This document shows, piece after piece, positions 57,398 to 64,000 of a stretch of 64,000 nt of DNA. Where the stretch lies: positions 85,333 to 149,332 of the forward strand of contig CAYFWB010000003.1 of assembly GCA_964346765.1 (NCBI GenBank). The letters run 5' to 3'. Positions within the stretch are counted from its first letter, which is position 1, and every line of letters begins with the position of its first letter. The notes beneath the pieces were generated by a model. The model saw only the letters and a list, made by a program, of their open reading frames with translations. It was not told the origin of the DNA and made no database searches. Source of the DNA: JBGSPQ01 sp964346765 (GTDB lineage Bacteria; Patescibacteriota; Gracilibacteria; UBA1369). Made by a program: the position numbers and the translations under genes.

Positions 57398-57548
57398 AAA
57401 TCATTCAAAATTCAATCCGCTCCTAAATTACCCGAAAGTTCATTAATAACACAACATAAAACTTGATGCCTCACCCCACCTTAAATTCATATGTCTTTGC
57501 GCGACCAATCCCATCAACAACCTTACTTGATCAATGATAACCAAACAG

Positions 57549-58106
57549 TTATGGACAGTTTTGTACCTGTACTATCGAGTTATAGGAGTTTTTAGCAACA
57601 GAAGCAAGGAACTCTTCACATGTTTTGAATTTGATATGATTTGGCCCATAGTATCCTCCTCCTCCTTCATAACAGTGACACTCAGGTGAAACATTTTCCG
57701 ATACTGACGATTCCTCGAAGCAGCAGGATGTATTATCTGGACATTCAAATGCATAATAGTCACTTTCCCAGCACCAAGTTTCTTCGTCTTCGTGACAGAC
57801 ATTATGATCTTCAATAATTTTGTCGCATGAGACAGTTAACCAGCAGTTCGCGGCACATTCATCCACAGAAGAACAGTTTGGGTCATTCCACTCAAAGTCA
57901 GACGGATCAATCCCACAATCCTTAATTTTTTCAATCGCTCTATCACACGCATTTTTGCTATCTTCGGAACTACAACCGGCACCTGCTACAGTTGATCCGC
58001 AAATTCCAAGAATCGCTGTAGCAACAAGTTGACGAAGTTTTTGCAACTTGCCACTTCTTGGAATGACATCAACATGTTCATTTATACCTAAAGCATCTTG
58101 ATTCAT
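57549..58106 (-). CDS. Cys-rich exported protein, probable lipoprotein
   Basis: 185 residues from the ATG at 58106 (a TTG nine bases earlier is unlikely). A long polar N-region precedes a hydrophobic segment and lipobox-like VAGAGC. The mature part has about 15 Cys, many in pairs (CAANC, SCC, HCY), acidic residues and a Gly/Tyr turn (YEGGGGYYGP). Such Cys density suggests a disulfide-bonded surface domain of the kind common in myxobacterial lipoproteins; no family recognised. It stands alone between recR and folE and its composition differs from neighbours, so recent acquisition is possible. Confidence 0.75.
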   Translation of the reverse strand: MNQDALGINEHVDVIPRSGKLQKLRQLVATAILGICGSTVAGAGCSSEDSKNACDRAIEKIKDCGIDPSDFEWNDPNCSSVDECAANCWLTVSCDKIIEDHNVCHEDEETWCWESDYYAFECPDNTSCCFEESSVSENVSPECHCYEGGGGYYGPNHIKFKTCEEFLASVAKNSYNSIVQVQNCP

Positions 58107-58125
58107 AATTATCAAGCAAAGGTAG

Positions 58126-58680
58126 CTATCTCCCTATATGCCTCAAAAACTCATTCCGAGTATCAAGATTTTTCTTAAACAGACCCAGTAAAGAAGATGT
58201 CACCACTTCACTTTCCTGTTTTTCAACACCTCTCGCCATCATACACATATGTTTTGCCTCCATAACAACCGCTACGCCTTTCGGATGAAGAATGTCGTTT
58301 AAAGCCTGTGCTACCTGGCTTGTCAGTCTTTCTTGATTTTGCAGTCTGCGCGCGTACATTTCCACCAACCTGGGAATTTTGGAGAGACCTATGATCTTGC
58401 CGTCCGGAATATACCCAACATGTGCCCGCCCAAAAAAAGGTAGCATATGATGTTCGCAGGTTGAAAACAGCTCAACATCCTTTACCACAATCATTTCGTC
58501 GTATGATTCGTCGCTGAATACAGTTAAAACATCTTCCGGTTTTTGTTTATACCCCGCGAACAACTTCTCATAAGACTTAACAACGCGCGCCGGCGTTTCT
58601 ACCAGCCCCTCGCGTCCGGTATCTTCACCAAGGTATTCAAGAATCGATTTAATTAAATTTTCCGGATTTTGCTCTTTCAT
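58126..58680 (-). CDS. folE: GTP cyclohydrolase I
   Basis: 184 residues, usual length. Zinc and active-site motifs: LFSTCEHHMLPFFGRAHVGY (Cys and His ligands), IPDGKIIGLSKIPRLVEMYA, RRLQNQERLTSQVAQAL and AVVMEAKHMCMMARGVEKQE with the third ligand Cys. Converts GTP to 7,8-dihydroneopterin triphosphate, precursor of folate and of queuosine. QueG, a late queuosine enzyme, is encoded 4 kb away, and carB lies directly upstream. Confidence 0.97.
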   Translation of the reverse strand: MKEQNPENLIKSILEYLGEDTGREGLVETPARVVKSYEKLFAGYKQKPEDVLTVFSDESYDEMIVVKDVELFSTCEHHMLPFFGRAHVGYIPDGKIIGLSKIPRLVEMYARRLQNQERLTSQVAQALNDILHPKGVAVVMEAKHMCMMARGVEKQESEVVTSSLLGLFKKNLDTRNEFLRHIGR

Positions 58681-58742
58681 GCCAAAAAATTAAAACAGCC
58701 CATATATAACACTGCGAATCCAAAAACGCCACCCTTTTTAAA

Positions 58743-61700
58743 CTACATCCCATAATCCGCCCACTTTTTAATTTCCAGATTCTTGTCGGCGCCCTTTTCC
58801 AGCGCCTCCACAATCAATTCCGCCACCTGGACGTTGGTAATCAGCGGCACATTATGATCGATAGTTTTTCGTCTGATCAAATAGCCGTCCGTAACCTCTT
58901 CTCGACTGTAACTTTTTGGAATGTTTATCACCAGATCGATTTTTTTCTCAGTTATAGCATCCACAATACTCGGTTTTCTATGATCACTCACTTTATAAAG
59001 CATGGTATTTTTCACCCCGTGCTCCTCTAAAAATTTTGAAGTTCCTTCAGTCGCGTAAACATTATATCCCATCTCAATTAGTTTTTTAGCGGATCCCATC
59101 AAGTCGGTCTTATCTTTAATTTTACCCGCACTGATCAAAATATTTTTTTCGGGGATCTTAAATCCAACAGAAATCATCGCTTTCAAAAAAGCCTCGTACA
59201 TATCGTTCCCGAAACAAGCCACTTCACCTGTGGAAGCCATTTCTACGCCAGAAACCGGATCCGCCCCCTTTAACCGTGAAAAAGAAAACTGAGGAGCTTT
59301 CACTCCCACATGGTCAAGATCCAAAGTTTGATAATAATTTTTCCTGAACTCTTTCAAAGTCTTTTTGTGGAGTATCGCTTCCGTGGCGATTTCAATAAAA
59401 TTATAGCCCGTAACTTTGGAAGAAAAAGGAAAAGAACGACTGGCGCGCAAATTACACTCAATCACCTTAACCTGATTGTTCTTAGCCAGAAACTGCATAT
59501 TAAAAGGCCCGGTAATATGAAGTTCTCTTGCGATCTTGCGTGTAATATCTTTAATCCTACGGATCGTTTCAATATAGAGTTTTTGCGGAGGCAGAACAAT
59601 CGTCGCGTCGCCTGAATGCACGCCCGCGTTTTCAATATGCTCCGCGATTGCGTAAATCAGAATATTTCCGCGCAGTGCCACCGCGTCAATTTCAATCTCT
59701 TTGGCGCCCGTTTCAAATTTACTCACCACAACCGGCGCTTCCTGTGAAATTTTTGTGGCTTTGTTCAAAAATGTCTGCAAAGCATCTTCATTATGAGCCA
59801 CGCTCATAGCCGCGCCCGAAAGCACATAAGAAGGACGCACCAGAACCGGAAACCCCACATCCTTCGAAAACTTCTTAATATCCGAAATTTTGACCATTTC
59901 CTGCCACCTGGGCTGATCCACCTCCAGCTTATCCAAAAGCGCCGAAAACTTATGTCTGTTTTCAGCGCGGTCAATAAACTCCGCCGGTGTACCGATCAAT
60001 TTTACACCGTTTTTCGCCAGTTTCCTTGCCAGGTTATTTGGCACCTGCCCCCCCATCGAAACAATCACGCCCACCGGTTTCTCCTTTTTACAAATATCCA
60101 TCACCCGCTCAAGCGAAAGCTCGTCAAAATAAAGCTTGTCGGAAGTATCATAATCCGTTGAAACAGTTTCCGGATTATAGTTGATAATTATCGTCTCATA
60201 TCCAGCTTTGGAAACAGTCTTCAAAGCGTTCACGCAACACCAGTCAAACTCCACGCTTGTTCCGATTGCGTAAGAGCCCGAACCCAACACAATAATTTTT
60301 TTCTTTTTCGACTTAAAATAAATATCATCTTCCTGTCCGTGATAAGTCAGATACAAATAATTGGTTTTTGCCGGATACTCCGCCGCCAGCGTATCAATCT
60401 GTTTCACGAAAGGCACAATCCCCAGCCCAACTCTTTCCTTGCGCACGCCGCTTTCACGTCTGCCCGTCAAAACAGAAATCTGCTTGTCCGAAAATCCCTG
60501 CATTTTTGCCTTTTTCATCAAATCGAAACCCACCCTTTGCCCTATTTTCAAAGATTTCAATTCTTTTTCCACGAGGATTATATTTTTCAGCTTGCTCAAA
60601 AACCAAAGATCAATCCCCGAAAGTTTACTAATTTTTTCGATACTCCATTCGCGGCGCAGAGCCGCGGCTATCGCCAGAATCCGCCGCGGCGTCGGTTTCT
60701 GAATCTCTTCCGCCAGATTTTTATGATCTTCGTCCACATTATAATTGGCTACAAACCCGAACAGCCCGATCTGTAGCATCCTTAATCCCTTTTGCATAAC
60801 TTCTTCAAAACTCCTTCCCAAAGCCATAATTTCCCCCACCGATTTCATCTCCGAACTAATTTCATGTGAAACTTTCCTGAACTTATCCAGATCCCAGCGG
60901 GGTATTTTCAAAGCCAGATAATCCAGAGCCGGCTCAAAACATGCTGTTGTAGTTTTGGTAACAGCGTTTTTCAGCTCCGGCAGACTGTAGCCCAGCGCCA
61001 ACTTCGCCGCCACATGCGCCAAAGGATACCCCGTGGCTTTACTTGCCAGCGCCGAACTTCTACTCAACCTGGCATTAACTTCAATAATTCTATAATCATC
61101 ACTTTTCGGATCTAGCGCGTATTGAATATTGCATTCCCCCACAATTCCCAAATGCTGTATCACCTCAATCGCGATCATACGCAATCGATGATACTCTTTA
61201 TTGTTCAAGGTCTGCGAAGGAGCCACCACAATACTCTCCCCTGTATGAATCCCCAGAGGATCAACATTTTCCATATTACACACGGTCGCGCAATTCCCGA
61301 ACATGTCGCGCACAACTTCGTATTCAACCTCTTTCCATCCTTTTAGATTTTCTTCGATCAAAACCTGCGGACTGAAGGCAAAAGCCGTGTCCAAAAGTTC
61401 ATCCAGCTCTTTTTTTGTAAAAGCGAACCCGGAACCCTTTCCCCCCAAAGCAAAAGCCGCCCGCACAATCACCGGGAACCCGATTTTTTGGGCCGCTTTC
61501 ATACCGGCCGATTTGGAATTACAGGCAATACTCTTTGGAACTTTTTTATCGATATCGTCCATTTTTTTATTAAACAGTTCCCTGTCTTCAGTGTCCTGTA
61601 TTGTAGTAACCGGTGTACCCAGAACTTTAACCCCGTGTTTTTTCAAAATTCCTTTTTCATAAAGTTCCAGACCGCAGTTTAAAGCCGTTTGCCCGCCGAA

Positions 61701-61985
61701 ACTTAACAAAATACCATCCGGTTTTTCTTTTTCAATGACCTTTTCCACAAACTCCGCGTTCACCGGAAGAAAATATACCTTGTCGGCAAGCCCCTTACTG
61801 GTCTGATTTGTTGCGATATTGGGATTTATCAAAACCGCGGAAATCTTTTCTTCCTTCATCGCCTTAATGGCCTGCGAACCGCTGTAATCAAACTCTCCCG
61901 CTTCTCCTATCTTCAACGCCCCCGACCCAAGGATTAAAACCTTTCTTAAACTGCCGACCTTGATAGGGTTTTTGATTCTTGCCAT
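58743..61985 (-). CDS. carB: Carbamoyl-phosphate synthase large subunit
   Basis: 1080 residues, full length. Two homologous ATP-grasp halves each open with VLILGSGALKIGEAGEFDYS and IIVLGSGSYAIGTSVEFDWC, with VIEVNARLSRSSALASKATG and VIECNLRASRSFPFSSKVTG as the metal/ATP segments. The C-terminal MGS-like allosteric domain contains DLVINIPKSYSREEVTDGYL. It makes carbamoyl phosphate from bicarbonate, ammonia and 2 ATP; the glutaminase subunit CarA is not in the window. The CDS is 62 bases from folE. Confidence 0.98.
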   Translation of the reverse strand: MARIKNPIKVGSLRKVLILGSGALKIGEAGEFDYSGSQAIKAMKEEKISAVLINPNIATNQTSKGLADKVYFLPVNAEFVEKVIEKEKPDGILLSFGGQTALNCGLELYEKGILKKHGVKVLGTPVTTIQDTEDRELFNKKMDDIDKKVPKSIACNSKSAGMKAAQKIGFPVIVRAAFALGGKGSGFAFTKKELDELLDTAFAFSPQVLIEENLKGWKEVEYEVVRDMFGNCATVCNMENVDPLGIHTGESIVVAPSQTLNNKEYHRLRMIAIEVIQHLGIVGECNIQYALDPKSDDYRIIEVNARLSRSSALASKATGYPLAHVAAKLALGYSLPELKNAVTKTTTACFEPALDYLALKIPRWDLDKFRKVSHEISSEMKSVGEIMALGRSFEEVMQKGLRMLQIGLFGFVANYNVDEDHKNLAEEIQKPTPRRILAIAAALRREWSIEKISKLSGIDLWFLSKLKNIILVEKELKSLKIGQRVGFDLMKKAKMQGFSDKQISVLTGRRESGVRKERVGLGIVPFVKQIDTLAAEYPAKTNYLYLTYHGQEDDIYFKSKKKKIIVLGSGSYAIGTSVEFDWCCVNALKTVSKAGYETIIINYNPETVSTDYDTSDKLYFDELSLERVMDICKKEKPVGVIVSMGGQVPNNLARKLAKNGVKLIGTPAEFIDRAENRHKFSALLDKLEVDQPRWQEMVKISDIKKFSKDVGFPVLVRPSYVLSGAAMSVAHNEDALQTFLNKATKISQEAPVVVSKFETGAKEIEIDAVALRGNILIYAIAEHIENAGVHSGDATIVLPPQKLYIETIRRIKDITRKIARELHITGPFNMQFLAKNNQVKVIECNLRASRSFPFSSKVTGYNFIEIATEAILHKKTLKEFRKNYYQTLDLDHVGVKAPQFSFSRLKGADPVSGVEMASTGEVACFGNDMYEAFLKAMISVGFKIPEKNILISAGKIKDKTDLMGSAKKLIEMGYNVYATEGTSKFLEEHGVKNTMLYKVSDHRKPSIVDAITEKKIDLVINIPKSYSREEVTDGYLIRRKTIDHNVPLITNVQVAELIVEALEKGADKNLEIKKWADYGM

Positions 61986-62042
61986 AGTCGTTTTTTCTTT
62001 TACAAGTATAGCCCGAAAAAACCATTTAAAGCAAAACTAAAT

Positions 62043-62071
62043 TTGCTAAACTTTAATTGTATCTATATATT
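62043..62071 (+). promoter_or_regulatory. Promoter of the thioredoxin-like pair
   Basis: TTGCTA (62043-62048), 17-base spacer, TATATT (62066-62071); ATG at 62094. Confidence 0.5.
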
Positions 62072-62093
62072 TGACAATCAATAACTATCAAAT

Positions 62094-62477
62094 ATGGAAG
62101 CATTTAATTTAGTATTATTCTTGGCTCATTCATTTTTTGGGGTCGACGTAGTCCCCGCCGCAAGCACCGACTCAAATGTTTCGCCGGCAATAGTTGAAGA
62201 AGTGAACACAAAAGAACTGGCACAGTGTCTAACGGATAGCGGCGCCAAATTATACGGAGCTTATTGGTGCGGTCATTGCGCCGATCAAAAAGAACTGTTT
62301 GGAGAAAACCTAAAATATCTAAGTCATATGGAATGTGATTCCCGAGGTGAAAACGCCGACCCCGAAGCATGCGCGGAAGCCGGTATCAAAGCCTTCCCGA
62401 CCTGGATTTTGGGTGACGGATCTGTTCTAGTGGGAACTCAACAATTAGAAACTCTGGCCGAAAAAGCCGACTGTTAA
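62094..62477 (+). CDS. Exported thioredoxin-like protein 1
   Basis: 127 residues. A hydrophobic N-terminus (LVLFLAHSFFGVDVVPAAS) suggests export. The domain LAQCLTDSGAKLYGAYWCGH, CADQKELFGENLKYL, ECDSRGENADPEACAEAGIK and AFPTWILGDG matches the thioredoxin domain fused to VKOR in plants and cyanobacteria (YWCGHC active site, a further Cys pair, cis-Pro in FPTW). It probably transfers disulfides to or from exported Cys-containing proteins, with a VKOR-type membrane partner elsewhere. Paralogue of the next gene. Confidence 0.88.
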   Translation: MEAFNLVLFLAHSFFGVDVVPAASTDSNVSPAIVEEVNTKELAQCLTDSGAKLYGAYWCGHCADQKELFGENLKYLSHMECDSRGENADPEACAEAGIKAFPTWILGDGSVLVGTQQLETLAEKADC

Positions 62478-62499
62478 AAAAATAAATTAATTAAATGTT

Positions 62500-62904
62500 A
62501 TGGAGAAAAAATATTCAATATCACTGTTAATCATCATAAGTGTTTTGACCGTTTTTGCATTTACGTCCTGTAAGAGCGAACCAGTGGACGGACAATATGC
62601 CAAAGTGGCGCAGTGTCTTAGCGAAAAGGGAGTTAAATTTTACGGAGCTTATTGGTGCGGCCATTGCGCCAATCAAAAAGAACTATTCGGTGACGATTTC
62701 AAATACGTTGATTCATACGAATGCGATGCCCGGGGCAAAGAAGCGAACCCGGAAGCCTGCGCCGAGGCCGGTATACAGGCTTATCCCAGCTGGTTTTTCC
62801 CTGGACAAGGAGTCATAACGGGCACAAGACCTATTGAAGAATTGGCAAAAAAAGCAAATTGCGAAGAATCTTTACCAGGTGTTCAAAATGAAAACCCCGC
62901 GTAA
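62500..62904 (+). CDS. Thioredoxin-like lipoprotein 2, paralogue of the preceding gene
   Basis: 134 residues with lipobox AFTSC (Cys24). The domain repeats that of the previous gene: VAQCLSEKGVKFYGAYWCGH, CANQKELFGDDFKYV, ECDARGKEANPEACAEAGIQ and AYPSWFFPGQG. Active site YWCGHC. Membrane-anchored version of the same disulfide-exchange domain. Its 3' end overlaps the queG start by 17 bases. Confidence 0.9.
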   Translation: MEKKYSISLLIIISVLTVFAFTSCKSEPVDGQYAKVAQCLSEKGVKFYGAYWCGHCANQKELFGDDFKYVDSYECDARGKEANPEACAEAGIQAYPSWFFPGQGVITGTRPIEELAKKANCEESLPGVQNENPA

Positions 62905-63850
62905 ACAACAGCCGAATAGAATAATCAGTGATTACGCCAAAGAGATAGGAATTGATTTAATAGGATTCACTTCTGTTGGGGTGGATCCTTTGGCTATTGA
63001 TAATTACAAAAATTTCGTGTCGGAAAAAAGACATGGAAATATGAAATATCTTGAGGATGAGGAGCTTAGATTCAACGCGGATAAAATATTGCCCGGTTCA
63101 AAAAGCGTTATTGTCATAGGTCTCAATTATTATCGCGAGCAGTCCCCTTTACCGGCCGGTCACGGAAGAATTGCACGTTACGCTCACGGCCGTGACTATC
63201 ACAAAGTCATCCGTTCATATCTAAAAAAATTGGAGCATTTTACCATTCAAAAATATCCGAACGCAAAAACCAGAATATGTGTCGATTCGGCGCCTTTGCC
63301 GGAAAAATACTATGCCGTGAAAGCCGGTCTAGGATTCATCGGCAAAAACACAACACTAATCACCAAAGAATTCGGATCATACATCTTCCTGGGTGAAATA
63401 CTAACCGACTTGGAACTGGAGCAGTCCCAAGCAGATCCCGCCACAAACAATTTCACTTGCGGAAATTGCAAGCGATGCCTGGAGGCATGCCCCTTAAACG
63501 CGCTAAAAAAGCCATATAAAATGGACGCAAAAAAGTGTATTTCCTACCTCACCATCGAAAACGAACAAGAAATAACGTCGGATTTCGCAAAAAAAATAGG
63601 ATGCAGAATATTTGGATGCGACATTTGCCAGGAAGTCTGCCCCTACAACAAAACCTACGCCAAAGAGACCAATCAAATAGACTTTAATAAGCCAATTGCC
63701 GGTGAAAGCATCCCCGTAAAAGAAATCGAACAAATCAAAGACCAAAAACAATTTGTCGCCCGCTTCGCAGGCTCCCCGCTAATACGCGCCGGCCTCAAAG
63801 GCATGCAAAAAAACATCCGCGCTTGCAAAACCGGTTTTAAAGACAATTGA
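62888..63850 (+). CDS. queG: Epoxyqueuosine reductase
   Basis: 320 residues from the ATG at 62888; an in-frame ATG 54 bases upstream lies deeper inside the preceding gene and was rejected. The cobalamin-binding N-domain has DLIGFTSVGVDPL, IVIGLNYY, CVDSAPLPEKYYAVKAGLGF and IGKNTTLITKEFGSYIFLGE. Two 4Fe-4S clusters are bound by CGNCKRCLEACPLNA and CDICQEVCPYNKT. It reduces epoxyqueuosine to queuosine in tRNA, the last step of the pathway. Confidence 0.95.
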   Translation: MKTPRKQQPNRIISDYAKEIGIDLIGFTSVGVDPLAIDNYKNFVSEKRHGNMKYLEDEELRFNADKILPGSKSVIVIGLNYYREQSPLPAGHGRIARYAHGRDYHKVIRSYLKKLEHFTIQKYPNAKTRICVDSAPLPEKYYAVKAGLGFIGKNTTLITKEFGSYIFLGEILTDLELEQSQADPATNNFTCGNCKRCLEACPLNALKKPYKMDAKKCISYLTIENEQEITSDFAKKIGCRIFGCDICQEVCPYNKTYAKETNQIDFNKPIAGESIPVKEIEQIKDQKQFVARFAGSPLIRAGLKGMQKNIRACKTGFKDN

Positions 63851-63898
63851 AATATTGAAAATGTATTTTATAATTTAGACCAATAACCTTTTTTCCTG

Positions 63899-63904
63899 TA
63901 TAAT
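63899..63904 (+). promoter_or_regulatory. -10 element of the next gene
   Basis: TATAAT inside CTGTATAATATACAG, 23 bases before the ATG at 63928; the -35 is weak (TTAGAC at 63875-63880, 18-base spacer). Confidence 0.4.
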
Positions 63905-63927
63905 ATACAGATATATTTATATTTCAA

Positions 63928-64000
63928 ATGCCCGATCAACAACCCCAAAACCAGCCCACCTTCACCCGCGACTGCCCACGCTGGTACACCGCCCTGCAAG
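63928..64000 (+). CDS. Start of an unidentified gene (cut by window edge)
   Basis: ATG at 63928 opens MPDQQPQNQPTFTRDCPRWY and stays open to the edge (24 codons). Too short to assign; the Pro/Gln-rich opening gives no family clue. Confidence 0.5.
   Translation, partial: MPDQQPQNQPTFTRDCPRWYTALQ

Overview
The window looks like the chromosome of a small-genome bacterium, most plausibly a Candidate Phyla Radiation (Patescibacteria) lineage; the phylum cannot be fixed from the sequence alone. Reasons: compact operons with short overlaps (ATGA, TAATG), many large secreted proteins of unknown function, a fused ispDF, frequent GTG/TTG starts, and almost no Shine-Dalgarno sequence in front of any gene. 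TGA ends normal genes (for example xylB), so the TGA-as-glycine code of Gracilibacteria/Absconditabacteria is not used. No rRNA, tRNA, transposase or CRISPR array was seen; the only structural RNA is tmRNA.

Layout. 1-1541: an ECF sigma factor and a downstream membrane protein (probable anti-sigma factor, cut by the window edge), on minus. 1694-6441: lipoprotein and membrane-anchored surface proteins, one with a DPDYTT tandem repeat broken by a 100-N assembly gap, a GGQ release-factor-like protein and two unknown proteins. 6450-7221: remains of a HAD-type phosphatase. 7431-9450: xylulokinase and tmRNA. 9553-11988: an M20 peptidase and a GCS2-type glutamate-cysteine-ligase-like enzyme. 12082-13271: two exported proteins. 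13310-20426: a minus-strand operon dnaN-mfd-EpmA-like synthetase-efp-flavin oxidoreductase. 20427-21021: an AT-rich divergent spacer. 21022-25672: lipoprotein, RNase Y, small membrane protein, VanW-type protein. 25676-28650: murF-holB-TPR. 28783-33126: cyclophilin lipoprotein, GNAT, infC-rpmI-rplT, dxr, small 2Fe-2S protein. 33403-54712: a 21-kb block of exported proteins (three modular fibre-like proteins including a beta-helix, two SLH proteins, a DUF2341-like protein, a 1690-residue RHS/YD-repeat protein) with ispDF and ispE between them. 54814-63850: NifX-like protein with a two-part permease, AhpD-like protein, recR, Cys-rich lipoprotein, folE, carB, two thioredoxin-like exported proteins and queG. 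A new gene starts at 63928.

How it fits together. dxr, ispDF and ispE give four steps of the MEP isoprenoid pathway. tmRNA and the GGQ protein are two ribosome-rescue systems, and EF-P sits beside its likely modifying enzyme. folE and queG fit queuosine synthesis.

The most striking observation is a GC-rich palindromic element inserted in frame, in the same reading phase, in both ispF and ispE. It encodes the related peptides NLPCRPTGKVGRQGRLA and NLPRRPTFPVGRRGRLA. It behaves like the Rickettsia palindromic elements: mobile or repeated DNA tolerated inside essential enzymes. Other notable points are infC apparently starting at ATC, a tmRNA with a 26-residue tag, and recurrent TTGACA/TATAAT-like promoters very close to start codons, including a likely leaderless gene.
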